In this document: in pieces, positions 19,320-29,700 of the stretch | How the letters are laid out: each line of letters starts with the position of its first letter | How positions within the stretch are numbered: the stretch's first letter is position 1 | Source: Chitinophaga pinensis | GTDB lineage: Bacteria > Bacteroidota > Bacteroidia > Chitinophagales > CAMDFR01 | Length of the DNA stretch: 64,000 nucleotides | Direction: 5' to 3' | NCBI GenBank assembly: GCA_945897725.1 | Contig: CAMDFR010000002.1 | Location: forward strand, 98,595 to 162,594 | The notes under the pieces: model-generated | Told to the model about the DNA's origin: nothing | The model's database searches: none | What the model saw: the letters and a program-made list of their open reading frames with translations, nothing else | Position numbers and translations under genes: made by a program

Positions 19320-19392
19320 GGTTCGGTAGCTCAGTTGGTAGAGCAAAGGACTGAAAATCCTTGTGTCGACGGTTCGATCCCGCCCCGAACCA
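19320..19392 (+). tRNA. tRNA-Phe (anticodon GAA)
   Basis: A full cloverleaf can be drawn: acceptor GGTTCGG (19320-19326) with CCGAACC (19385-19391), discriminator A at 19392, D arm with AGCTCAGTTGGTAGAGC, anticodon stem AGGA/TCCT around CTGAAAA with GAA at 19353-19355, and T loop GGTTCGATCC. The 3' CCA is not encoded and must be added after transcription. It has its own promoter and terminator. Confidence 0.97.
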
Positions 19393-19407
19393 CTTTAAGT
19401 TTCAAAG

Positions 19408-19445
19408 ACGCCTTGTAAATCAAAAATTTGCAAGGCGTTTTTATT
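19408..19445 (+). terminator. Intrinsic terminator after tRNA-Phe
   Basis: ACGCCTTG (19408-19415) pairs with CAAGGCGT (19431-19438), extended by a T-G wobble and an AAAT/ATTT inner stem, then TTTTTATTT. Confidence 0.8.
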
Positions 19446-19543
19446 TAATGTTGTCAGCACCTAATTTAAAAATAAACACGCGAGTAAATGACTTTGCTTT
19501 CATAATACATGTTTTTGAATAAGCATTGGAGGGGCACAAGACT

Positions 19544-20242
19544 TTAGTCTGGTAGATTTGCTGTTTTGTATAGTCTTGGTAAATCAAGAATTTTTATTTT
19601 TTTACCAACGAGTTCAATCATGCGATCATTTCTAAATTCAGACAATAATCGAATGGCTGTTTCTGTTGCTGTGCCAACAAGATTGGCAATCTCTTCTCTA
19701 GAAAGGGTTACATTCAGTGTTTGTTGGTCCGACTCGAAATCATACGTATCTTTCATAATCAGAATCGCTTCTGCCATGCGCTCCCTTACGGGTTTTTGAG
19801 CAAGATGTGTCATCTGTACCTCAGCATCTTTTAGGTCATCAGCAAGCAGTTTCATCATTTCAAAGGATAGTTGGCTATTTGCTTTTAAAACTTCAATAAA
19901 AATATCTTTTGGGATAAAAATAAGTTCGCAAGATTCAAGGGCAACGGCAGAAGCATTGTATAAACTATCACTCAATAATGCCCTATATCCCATTATGTCA
20001 CCTTCCTTAACAAGATGAATAATTTTTTCTTTGCCATCGTCACCAGTAATAGATAATTTAAATTTACCACTTTGAATACAATATAATCCTAACGCAGTAG
20101 TGCCTTCACGAAAAACAGTTTCTCCCTTTTTGAAAAAAGAATGTTCTAGGTCAGCATTCTTTATCAAGTTTTTAGTTTGCTCAAACAACGAGCTAAACTT
20201 TTTCTGAGTATTGTTTGATGGGGGTTGTTGGCTAGATGTCAT
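19544..20242 (-). CDS. Crp/Fnr family transcriptional regulator
   Basis: The 232-residue protein has an N-terminal cyclic-nucleotide-binding-like barrel (FFKKGETVFREGTTALGLYCIQSGKFKLS... GDIMGYRALLSD) and a C-terminal winged helix with LSREEIANLVGTATETAIRLLSEF as recognition region. No cysteine cluster for an FNR-type Fe-S centre is present, so it is not a classical oxygen-sensing FNR; its ligand is unknown. It is divergent from heme A synthase, with 174 bp between them, so it may regulate that gene. A sequence TTGATGTTTGTCAT at 20347-20360 resembles half of a Crp/Fnr box. Confidence 0.88.
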   Translation of the reverse strand: MTSSQQPPSNNTQKKFSSLFEQTKNLIKNADLEHSFFKKGETVFREGTTALGLYCIQSGKFKLSITGDDGKEKIIHLVKEGDIMGYRALLSDSLYNASAVALESCELIFIPKDIFIEVLKANSQLSFEMMKLLADDLKDAEVQMTHLAQKPVRERMAEAILIMKDTYDFESDQQTLNVTLSREEIANLVGTATETAIRLLSEFRNDRMIELVGKKIKILDLPRLYKTANLPD

Positions 20243-20341
20243 AAATTTACATTCACCCCTAAAATTAATAAATATTTTATGCTTTTAAAACAGATTCGTA
20301 GAATATTTGTTATACAGGCATCTGTGAATCATTGTTGCAAT

Positions 20342-20349
20342 TACCTTTG
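20342..20349 (+). promoter_or_regulatory. -7 box for heme A synthase
   Basis: TACCTTTG matches TAnnTTTG. The predicted start is near 20356, about 60 nt before the ATG at 20417. A Crp/Fnr-like half site overlaps its right edge. Confidence 0.45.
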
Positions 20350-20416
20350 ATGTTTGTCATAAAAATAAAAAAATACGTTTAAATCCATTTAATTTTACAA
20401 CTAACTTATAATAAAA

Positions 20417-21496
20417 ATGTTTCGAGATTCAGCATACAAACCTTTGGCATTATGGCTAATGATAGGTATCATAATGGTTTTTGTTCAGGTAATTATCGGT
20501 GGAATTACTAGATTAACAGATTCAGGTTTATCTATTACAGAATGGAAAATTGTGGAAGGTACCTTGCCTCCATTGAACCAAACGGAGTGGGACAAAACCT
20601 TTGATAATTATAAGGTACATGCAAAAAAACAATACGAAGCATTGCATCCAAATATGGACCTGGCGCAATTTAAGGTGATTTATTTTTGGGAGTATTTTCA
20701 TAGGTTGTGGGCAAGGTCAATGGCTATGGTATTCGTAATTGGGTTTACTTTCTTTCTGCTTGCAAGGAAAATATCAAAAAACCTTTTAGGTCAGCTTCTC
20801 CTTGTGATAGCATTGGCCTCTCTAGAAGGCTTGTTTGGTTGGATTATGGTTTCTAGCGGATTAAATGAAGATAGTCGAACATGGGTTAGTGCCTATAAAC
20901 TTATCATACATCTGATGATTGCCACACTACTTTTTTCCTACTTGTGCTGGACTTTTATCTCCTACACAACTAAAGAAACGATGCAATTCTCTATCTCAAA
21001 AAAGACCAAACAGCTTGCATGGTCATTGCTTCCTGTTGCCTTGCTTCAAATTTTGTTAGGTGGATTAATGGCTGGTATGCGCGCTGGAGTTGTGTTGCCT
21101 TATTTTCCCATATGGTTGCACTTAGATAGAGTAATACTAGGATTGAATCAAACGTTTGTGTGGAACACAGAAAATCTTCTAAATTATGAGCCATCTGTTT
21201 ATATAAAGATGATGGTGCAATTGTTGCATCGGGCTACTGCATTGTTACTAACTGTTCAAGTTATTCTTCTTTATTTACTTCTTAAAAAAACAGAAATCTC
21301 TTTGACGATGAAAAAGGGAAGTCTCACTTTATTAGCCTTGATTTTTGTTCAATTAATCTTGGGCGTGCTTACAGTTATTGGATGTAACAATAAAACGCCC
21401 GTTGTCTTAGGAGTTATGCATCAGGCAACGGCACTCGTTTTTTTAGCCTCTCTTGTTTTTGTTTTGTTTAAAGTTAAAACAAGCCCTAGTCGTTAG
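20417..21496 (+). CDS. ctaA: Heme A synthase (COX15/CtaA family)
   Basis: Oxidises the C8 methyl of heme O to make heme A for cytochrome oxidase. The 359-residue protein has about eight membrane spans in two related bundles. It carries the COX15-type signature IIGGITRLTDSGLSITEW near the start, FWEYFHRLWARSMA with a heme-ligand histidine, KLIIHLMIATLLF, then VQLLHRATALLL and VLGVMHQATALVF in the second half. The length and the LSITEW motif favour the alpha-proteobacterial/mitochondrial (type 2) form over the short Bacillus form. Divergent from a Crp/Fnr regulator. Confidence 0.93.
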   Translation: MFRDSAYKPLALWLMIGIIMVFVQVIIGGITRLTDSGLSITEWKIVEGTLPPLNQTEWDKTFDNYKVHAKKQYEALHPNMDLAQFKVIYFWEYFHRLWARSMAMVFVIGFTFFLLARKISKNLLGQLLLVIALASLEGLFGWIMVSSGLNEDSRTWVSAYKLIIHLMIATLLFSYLCWTFISYTTKETMQFSISKKTKQLAWSLLPVALLQILLGGLMAGMRAGVVLPYFPIWLHLDRVILGLNQTFVWNTENLLNYEPSVYIKMMVQLLHRATALLLTVQVILLYLLLKKTEISLTMKKGSLTLLALIFVQLILGVLTVIGCNNKTPVVLGVMHQATALVFLASLVFVLFKVKTSPSR

Positions 21497-21582
21497 GTAT
21501 TTATAGCGATTATACTACTGTTACCGAAGAATCAATCTCACAAAAAAAGAAATGAATTGGTTAATAAATGCGTTAGTATTAC

Positions 21583-22266
21583 ATGGTGATTAAATTTTTT
21601 ATAAAATTATCATTTCTGCTGTTTATGAGTCATGTGCTTGTTGCTCAGAGTCCAAGTGCGGAAAACCTTGTCTCAACTAGTTCAGATGAAATGTGGACTA
21701 AAGACCAGTTCAGATTATTTTTAGTAGAATCAGATTCTTCTTTCTCATTTACAAAAAATGACGAGCCATTGATTGATTATATCAACGGTAAGTGGCTAGA
21801 GAAAGAGGATACTTTCTTTTTTTTTAGCAATGACTCCTATCGTCTATTGTATTTTACCATAATTAGAGGCGACAGTATCCATCGAAAAGTCGTTCACGTT
21901 GATCCAAGAATTTATGATTCTTATCAAGGAAAATTTCCTAGTTACCTTTATTTAAATAAATCCTTTTATCCAAATGGAGCCATCCATAAAGTCTATGATT
22001 TTATCCGAAATGGAGACCTTAGTGAAGACCCAGAAGAGCTAAAAATCCAATGTTTTACCGAGAAAGGTAGTATAGGATATACTTTAACAATTAACTTGAA
22101 ACTAAACGATGCAGTATATATAGAATACCTTCAAAACGAACATGTATATCCCAAGGAATTGGTTTACGGTAGATACAAAAACGGAATTAGAAAGGGACTT
22201 TGGTACTTTAACGAGTATGATGTTAATGGAAATAAAAGGCTCAAGACCACAAAGATTAAGTATTAG
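21583..22266 (+). CDS. Secreted protein of unknown function
   Basis: I do not recognise this 227-residue protein. It has an N-terminal signal sequence (about residues 1-21, cleavage likely before QSPSAE), several aromatic strand-like stretches (EDTFFFFSNDSYRLLYFTI) and, near the C-terminus, a MORN-like pair of elements: YGRYKNGIRKGLWYFNEYD and an earlier NKSFYPNGAIHKVYDF. That pattern is common in Bacteroidota exported proteins of the toxin-antitoxin YwqK/MORN type. It lies between ctaA and the RNase H gene, 86 and 73 bp away. Confidence 0.55.
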   Translation: MVIKFFIKLSFLLFMSHVLVAQSPSAENLVSTSSDEMWTKDQFRLFLVESDSSFSFTKNDEPLIDYINGKWLEKEDTFFFFSNDSYRLLYFTIIRGDSIHRKVVHVDPRIYDSYQGKFPSYLYLNKSFYPNGAIHKVYDFIRNGDLSEDPEELKIQCFTEKGSIGYTLTINLKLNDAVYIEYLQNEHVYPKELVYGRYKNGIRKGLWYFNEYDVNGNKRLKTTKIKY

Positions 22267-22339
22267 TGCTTCCGGCTAACGGCTAATATAAATTCTTCCT
22301 TCTTCTCATTAAGAATTAGTTTTGAAGCATCAAAAATAA

Positions 22340-22975
22340 ATGGCTAAATTGAAATTTTATACAGTTTGGAAAGGCTTAAATACTGGTGTTTTTAGTAGTT
22401 GGGCTGATTGTCAAAAGCAGATAAAAGGAGTTGAAGGGGCTCAATACAAATCTTTTCCAACTAGAGCAACAGCAGAATATGCATTGAGTAAAAGCTATTG
22501 GGATTATGTTACAAAGGTGTCACATTCGCCTAAATCTTCCGTTCAATCCCAGGGCTCTCTTTCAACCAAAATCATATCTGATAGTATCTGTGTTGATGCC
22601 GCATGCAGCGGAAATCCTGGTGTAATGGAGTATCGATGCGTAGAAACTAGTACTAAAAAGGAAATTTTCGCTTCACCAAAATATGAAGACGCCACCAACA
22701 ATATAGGAGAATTTCTAGGCTTGGTACACGCACTTGCACTTTGTAAGAAGAAGAATGTAGACATTGTTATCTATACAGACAGCAAAACTGCCATTTCATG
22801 GGTAAAGAATAAGAAGGTAAAAACAAGTTTGTCACCAACGTCAAAAAATAAAGTTGTTTTTGATTTGATTGATCGAGCAATCTATTGGCTCAAATCGAAT
22901 GATTTTAACAATCAAATCATCAAGTGGGAAACGGAAAAATGGGGAGAAATTCCTGCAGATTATGGACGAAAGTGA
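22340..22975 (+). CDS. rnhA: Ribonuclease H with N-terminal viroplasmin-like domain
   Basis: Removes RNA from RNA-DNA hybrids. The 211-residue product begins with a hybrid-binding/viroplasmin domain (KFYTVWKGLNTGVFSSWADCQKQIKG...AQYKSF), as in eukaryotic RNase H1, followed by an RNase H domain. The metal-binding acids are Asp86 (DAACSGNPG), Glu124 (GEFLGLVHAL), Asp147 (YTDSKTA) and Asp207 (ADYGRK). The catalytic core is more divergent than in E. coli RNase HI but all four acids are present, so it is probably active. Confidence 0.9.
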   Translation: MAKLKFYTVWKGLNTGVFSSWADCQKQIKGVEGAQYKSFPTRATAEYALSKSYWDYVTKVSHSPKSSVQSQGSLSTKIISDSICVDAACSGNPGVMEYRCVETSTKKEIFASPKYEDATNNIGEFLGLVHALALCKKKNVDIVIYTDSKTAISWVKNKKVKTSLSPTSKNKVVFDLIDRAIYWLKSNDFNNQIIKWETEKWGEIPADYGRK

Positions 22976-23111
22976 TGCCAATCAAACGTAGCCTCCTTTT
23001 TTTTATAAAATCTTTGGTTAAATCGCATATAATTACACTTCAGTTTAATATAAAGTATTAATTTAGCCCACTTTTGTAGAATAAAATTGGAGGTTTGAAC
23101 CCAAAAAATAT

Positions 23112-23720
23112 ATGATGCATTTTATCAAAGGAGAATTAGTATCTATACATCCTGCATATGTCGTTGTTGAAACAAATCAGATAGGTTACGGTCTGCATAT
23201 TAGTTTGAATACTTTTACAGCAATTCAACATGAAAAATTAGTGAAGCTTTTTACACACCTGCATGTAAAAAACGAAGGAAATAACGTAACAGGTATCGAA
23301 CTTTTTGGTTTTTATGAAGAAGAAGAAAAAGAGATCTTCCTTAAGTTGACTTCGGTTTCAGGAATTGGAGTAAACACCGCACGCATGATGCTTTCAAGCC
23401 TAACGGCCTCTGAAGTTGAAAGAGCAATTCTACAAGGAAACGTAGCCCTTATTCAAAGCATTAAAGGGATTGGGCCTAAAACAGCCCAAAGAGCTATTCT
23501 AGAATTGAAGGACAAGATTGGCGGAACTACATCCTCAACAGGCGCAGGGACTGCTCATTTGCAGCAAAAAATGACTATTCAAGATGAAGCACTTCAAGCT
23601 TTGGTTTCCTTAGGAATTGGTAAACCATTGGCAGAAAAGGCAATTGGAAAATTAATAAATAGCGGCGACACTCCTTTAACAGTGGAAGAATTAATTAAAA
23701 AGGCATTAAAAGCATTATAA
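23112..23720 (+). CDS. ruvA: Holliday junction DNA helicase subunit RuvA
   Basis: RuvA binds four-way junctions and loads RuvB. The 202-residue protein shows the N-terminal OB domain (FIKGELVSIHPAYVVVETNQIGYGLHIS), two helix-hairpin-helix motifs (LTSVSGIGVNTARMML and IKGIGPKTAQRAILELKDK) and the C-terminal RuvB-binding helices (EALQALVSLGIGKPLAEKAI). Two adjacent ATGs at 23112 and 23115 are equally good starts. sprA follows after about 70 bp, an order also known in other Bacteroidota. Confidence 0.95.
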   Translation: MMHFIKGELVSIHPAYVVVETNQIGYGLHISLNTFTAIQHEKLVKLFTHLHVKNEGNNVTGIELFGFYEEEEKEIFLKLTSVSGIGVNTARMMLSSLTASEVERAILQGNVALIQSIKGIGPKTAQRAILELKDKIGGTTSSTGAGTAHLQQKMTIQDEALQALVSLGIGKPLAEKAIGKLINSGDTPLTVEELIKKALKAL

Positions 23721-23790
23721 TTGAACAATTAGTTTTTAAAATAATCGTTAATCAACCAAAGAAAAGTAGAGTTCTGATTTGGACAATCAT

Positions 23791-26700
23791 ATGATACGTA
23801 ATATAATTATAGTTGCTGTTTTAGGTTTTGTTTTTTGGAGCAGTGCCTATTCGAGCTCTTTTATACCAGCACCAGACTCCTTAAAGTATCCACTTAAAGA
23901 TCGTTTGGGTGATTTTGTGACTGATCCATCTAAAAATTCAGTAGATCTGAACGACCCTTCGAATATTGTTCGTTCCATTGAATATGATCCTGAAACAAAC
24001 ACATATGTTATCTATGAAAAAATTGGGGGTATTGACTATCGCCCACCTATGTATTTGACCTACCAGGAATACGTAAAATATGTGGAACAACAACAAAAAA
24101 GTGACTATATTAAAAGCAGAAACGCGGGTATAAATCTTGTTGAAAAAAAGGGTTTGATACCACCTATTGACACCAAATCAAAATTGGCAGATAGGCTCTT
24201 CGGAAATACGACCGTTGACATCAGGCCTTCAGGAAATATAGAACTTACACTTGGTGGTAATAGAACAAAGATTGCCAATCCAACACTGCCAGTCAGAAAT
24301 CAAAAGAATGGGGGATTTGACTTTGACATGAATATGAACATTAATGTCATCGGTAAAATCGGGAACAAACTTCAGCTTAATCTAGGTTATAATACACAAG
24401 GTGGATTTAGTTTTGGTAGTGATATTAACAACTTAATCAAACTTCAATATTCAGGAGAAGAAGATGATATTATCCAGGAATTAGCAGCCGGAACCGTTTC
24501 CTTACCACTGCCCACTCAATTGATTACTAGCACCCAGGCAATGTTTGGTTTTAAGGCTAAGCTTAGGTTTGGACGTCTTACAACATCTGTTTTGATGGCG
24601 CAACAAAAATCAAAAAAAGAAAGTATAACAATTGATAATGGGGTGCAAATTCAGAAATTTGAAATTTCTACCGACCGTTACGATGCCAATAGGCATTTCT
24701 TCTTGTCACAGTATTTTAGGGATAATTATGATAAGGCAATGGCCAACTTGCCGAACATTCAATCTATTGTTAACGTTAATAGGATAGAAGTATGGGTAAC
24801 CAATAGAAACGGAGCTACAACCAACGTTAGAGATGTTGTCGGTTTCATGGATTTAGGTGAAAAGGACCCTTATTCCGATTTAATTCATGGCAACTCATCA
24901 CTCAGTTTGCCGTCAAATCAAACCAATGATTTGTATAGCCAATTAACTGGAGGAGGTCCGGCGGTATCCTTAGAAAACAGAAGTATCAGTAATGTCACAC
25001 CATTCATTCAAGGAAGTCTAGGGCTTACTCCAGTTCAGGATTATGAGAAAGTATATGCCAGGAAATTACAACCAAGTGAGTACACTTTTGATCCGCTATT
25101 AGGATATGTTTCATTAAACAATGTATTGAATCCAAATGAGGTATTAGCCGTTGCCTACGAGTATACCATCAATGGTCAAAAATATCAAGTAGGTGAGTTT
25201 GCAACACAGGTATTGGGCGATTCTAATGATTTGAGTAAGGTCCTTTATCTAAAATTATTAAAAGCTACATCTGCTCGTCCTACTTTACCCATATGGAATT
25301 TAATGATGAAGAATATCTATTCTCTTGGTGCTTACCAAGTGAGCAATGAGGATTTTTTCTTGGATATTTACTATAATGATCCGGGCAATGGTCTTAAAAG
25401 ATATTTACCTAAAGGTAATATCCAAGGTAAACAATTGATAAGACTTCTAAATTTAGATAATCTAAATAACCAAGGTGATGCACAGCCGGATGGGGTATTT
25501 GACTTTTTAAATGGAATCACCATTAAGCCACAAAATGGAAGAATTATTTTCCCTATGGTGGAGCCTTTTGGTAGTTTTTTACAAAAGAAATTTGAGGAAA
25601 ATGGTGATGCAGCCATTGCCCCAAATTATGTTTACAATCAACTTTATGACTCTACACAGGTTATTGCTTCTCAATATCCCGAGTACAATCGTTTTGTTAT
25701 CAAGGGTAGTTACAAATCATCTGGAGGTGGAGACATTAACTTAAATGCTTTTAATATACCTGCCGGTTCGGTGATCGTCACATCAGGTGGTATCCGTTTA
25801 ACAGAAGGCGTTGATTATACTGTTGATTATAATTTGGGTCGTGTAAAAATCATCAATGAATCAATAGCAAAATCTGGAAACCAGATAAAAATTGATTTTG
25901 AAAACGGAGCACAATTTGCTGCGCAACAGAAGGCAGTATATGGCGCTAGATTTGATTATCGCGTTAGTGAAAAATTGAATTTTGGAGCTACAGTACTTCA
26001 TATGTCTGAAAGGCCATTCACCCAAAAGGTGAACTTAGGTGAAGACCCAATTAGAAATACCATGTTAGGTTTTGATGTGAAATATAACACAGATGTACCA
26101 TGGCTAACCAAAGCATTAGACAAACTACCTATTTATTCTACGAAAGATATGTCAACCTTTACTTTCTATGGTGAGGTGGCTAGATTACAACCAGGTCATT
26201 CAAAGGTGATAGGCAAGAATGGAAATATTTATATTGATGATTTCGAGGGTTCAAGTAATGGTTACGATATCAGACAACCTGTCCAATCATGGAGACTTGC
26301 TAGCACGCCTCGTGGCTCCAGAGATGTTAATGGCAGGGTGATGTTTCCAGAGTCAGATCGTTTCGATTCCTTGTATAATTTCAATAGAGCAAAATTAAAC
26401 TGGTACAACATTGATCCTTGTTTCAATCAAAGCCAATCGTGTACACCTCAATACATCAAGGATAATCCAGTTCAATATATCGATCATTATACGCGTCAAA
26501 TTTTGCAGTCAGAAGTATTTCCAAATAGATCAAATAACCTGGTAAACAATACGCTTCAGACCTTTGACCTCACTTTTGATCCAAGAACGCGAGGCCCTTA
26601 CAACTATGAATCTAAACTTTTTGCAAATGCATTTTCTTATGGAATAGATGACTCGGGTTATTTAAATAATCCAAAAACACGTTGGGGTGGCATCATGCGA

Positions 26701-29700
26701 AGCCTAGATAATACAGACTTTGAGGCATCCAATGTAGAGTACGTGGAATTTTGGGTGTTAGATCCATTTATCGGAGATAGGAATGTGACAAGAGCTGGGG
26801 AATTATATCTTAATCTCGGAACAATCTCAGAAGATATCCTAAAAGATTCAAGACTTCTTTATGAAAATGGACTAGAATGTGACACAACACAGAACGATAG
26901 AACCACTTATGGGCAAGTACCTCGATTGGCTCCTATCGTTAATGCATTTAATAATGATCCTAATATAAGAAAGTGTCAGGATGTTGGTTATGATGGATTA
27001 GGAGATGAACTTGAAAAAAGTAGAAGGAATGATTTCTTAGCGAATATAAGGGCTTCTGTTACATCAAATCTCTTTGAAGTTGCTAGATTAGAAGATGACC
27101 CAGCTAGCGATGATTATAAGTTCTTTAAAGATGCAACTTACGATGATAATTCGGCTCAGATTATAACACACTATTCAAGTTATAATGGACCAGAAGGCAA
27201 TTCGCCAGTGGTTACCGGTGATAGCTCTTTTTCAAATGCAGCGACAAATACACCTGACCTAGAAGATTTGAATAGAGATAATACGCTAAACGAAAACGAA
27301 GAATATTACGAATACAGAATACCAATTTTTCCAGGAATGGATGAGAACAATAATAAGTATATTATTTCTCGTGTTGTCAATACCTCTGCAACAGTGGCAT
27401 TCGGCTCTACGAATCTTGAATTGCCAGAATATACTTGGTATCAGTTCAGAATTCCAATTAGAGAATACGATGAAAAGGTTGGTAATATTCAGGATTTTCG
27501 TTCCATACAATTCGTGCGTTTATTCTTAACAGATTTTGAGAAGCCATTAACGCTTCGGTTTGCAAAGTTTGAATTGATAAGAAACCAATGGAGAGTTTAT
27601 GATGGTGTTTTAAAGAATGGAACGGATGCTAATCCAATTGATCCTGATAAAAACACTACCTTCTTCCAAACAGCCGTGAATATTGAAGAAAACAGTGAGA
27701 AATTACCTGTTAACTATGTCTTGCCACCAAACATTTCACGAGAAAATGGCATTGGTCAAAACGCAAATACCACCATTCAACTAAACGAGCAAGCACTCGC
27801 CGTAAAAGCATGCAATTTGCTTGATGGTGACTCACGTGCATTATTTAAAAACATTGATTTGGATATCAGAAATTACAAGAGACTGCAGATGACAATACAT
27901 GCGGAAGAGTCAGCTCCAATTGTTGTTGATAATGATGTAACAAGTTTTATCAGATTAGGAACAGACTTTAAAGACAACTATTATCAATACGAAGTGCCTT
28001 TAAAGATTACCCCTGCATTAGTGCCACCAGCAGTGTATAATAATGAGAATCTGGCAGACAGAGAAATTGTTTGGCCATCAGAAAACGATGTAGATATTGC
28101 TTTATCTGTATTCACTGATTTAAAACAAGAACGAAACGAAAAAGGGATTCCACTAACAGTACCTTATTCAAAAAGGGATGATCAAGGAAGACTGTTAACT
28201 ATCATAGGAAACCCTGATTTAGGCATGGTAGCAACTATGATGCTAGGTATCAAAAATCCATCTTCTAGCGATCCATTAAATCCCAAAGGTGATGCTGGAG
28301 ATGATGGTTCGGCTAAGTGTTCGGAAATTTGGTTTAATGAACTTAGGTTAAGTGGACTTGACGAAACTGGTGGTACCGCTACACTTGCCACCGTTAATGT
28401 AAAATTAGCCGACTTAGGAAACGTTTCATTGGCCACTAAATATCATTCTATAGGGTTTGGGCAAATTGAGCAAAAAGTAGACCAGCGGTTTAGAGATGAG
28501 TATGTCGATTACGATTTTACTTCTAGCATAGAGCTAGGAAAGTTCATTCCAAAAAAAGCAGGATTTAGAATTCCTTTTTATGGCTCTTATGCTCAGAAAT
28601 TTAGTACGCCTCAATATGACCCATACCAGTTAGATATTAAAACAAAAGAACAGTCAGCTCGTTATAAAACAAGTGGTGGCGACACCCTTAAAAATTATAG
28701 AGAGTCCATTCAAACAATCGAAACGAGAAGAGGATTTAATTTCACGAATATCCGAATCGTGCCTCAAAGCAAGAAGAAAAAATTATGGCCATGGAGCCCA
28801 AACAACTTTACTTTCACCTATGCATTTAGCGAAGTTTATAAGAGTGATCCATTTACAGAATATAATGGTACAAAGAACTATTTAGGAGCGTTCGGATATA
28901 ATTATTCCCCACAACCTAAGTTCATTTATCCTTTCAAGAAAGCAATTAAGAGTAGCAAAAAATGGTGGGATCTTATCAAGGATATTAATATAAATCTCAT
29001 TCCAAGCACACTTTCTTTTAATACAGATGTGAATAGACGATTCGGTGAATTGAGGCTTAGGGTGATAGGTAGTGAGGAATTTCCAATTGCACCAACCTAT
29101 AATAAGTTCTTTACGTGGAACAGAAATTATGTGTTCAGATGGAGTCCATTCAAATCGGTGAACTTGGATTATAATGCTACTAATAATGCAAGAATAGACG
29201 AACCAAATGGTAAGATTGATAGCAAGGAAAAGAGAAAAGAAATTTGGGATAATGTACTCGCTTTTGGTAGAAATACAAATTATACACAGTCTTTAACTGC
29301 CTCTTACAATTTGCCAATTAATAAAATTCCTTTGTTAGATTGGGTGCAAGTAAGAAGTAGTTATGCAACAAGCTATACGTGGACAGCATCTCCTTTATTG
29401 CGCGATAAGTTGACAGATGAGTTTAAACCAAATACCCTTGGAAATGTGATCAATAATTCTCAAAACATTAGTCTAAATGGTGATTTCAATATCAAAAGAC
29501 TATATGATAAATTACCATTCTTAAAAGCATACAATAATCCGAATCCAAATCAAGGAGACGCAAAAAAAAGAAAGGCTGCTGATGACATTATAACCAAGGC
29601 AAGAGAGAAGATTCAGACACAGATTGAAAAAGCACAAAAGGACCTCAACAAGTATAAAGAAACCATAAGAGATATAAAAGAAAATACTAAGAAAACGAAA

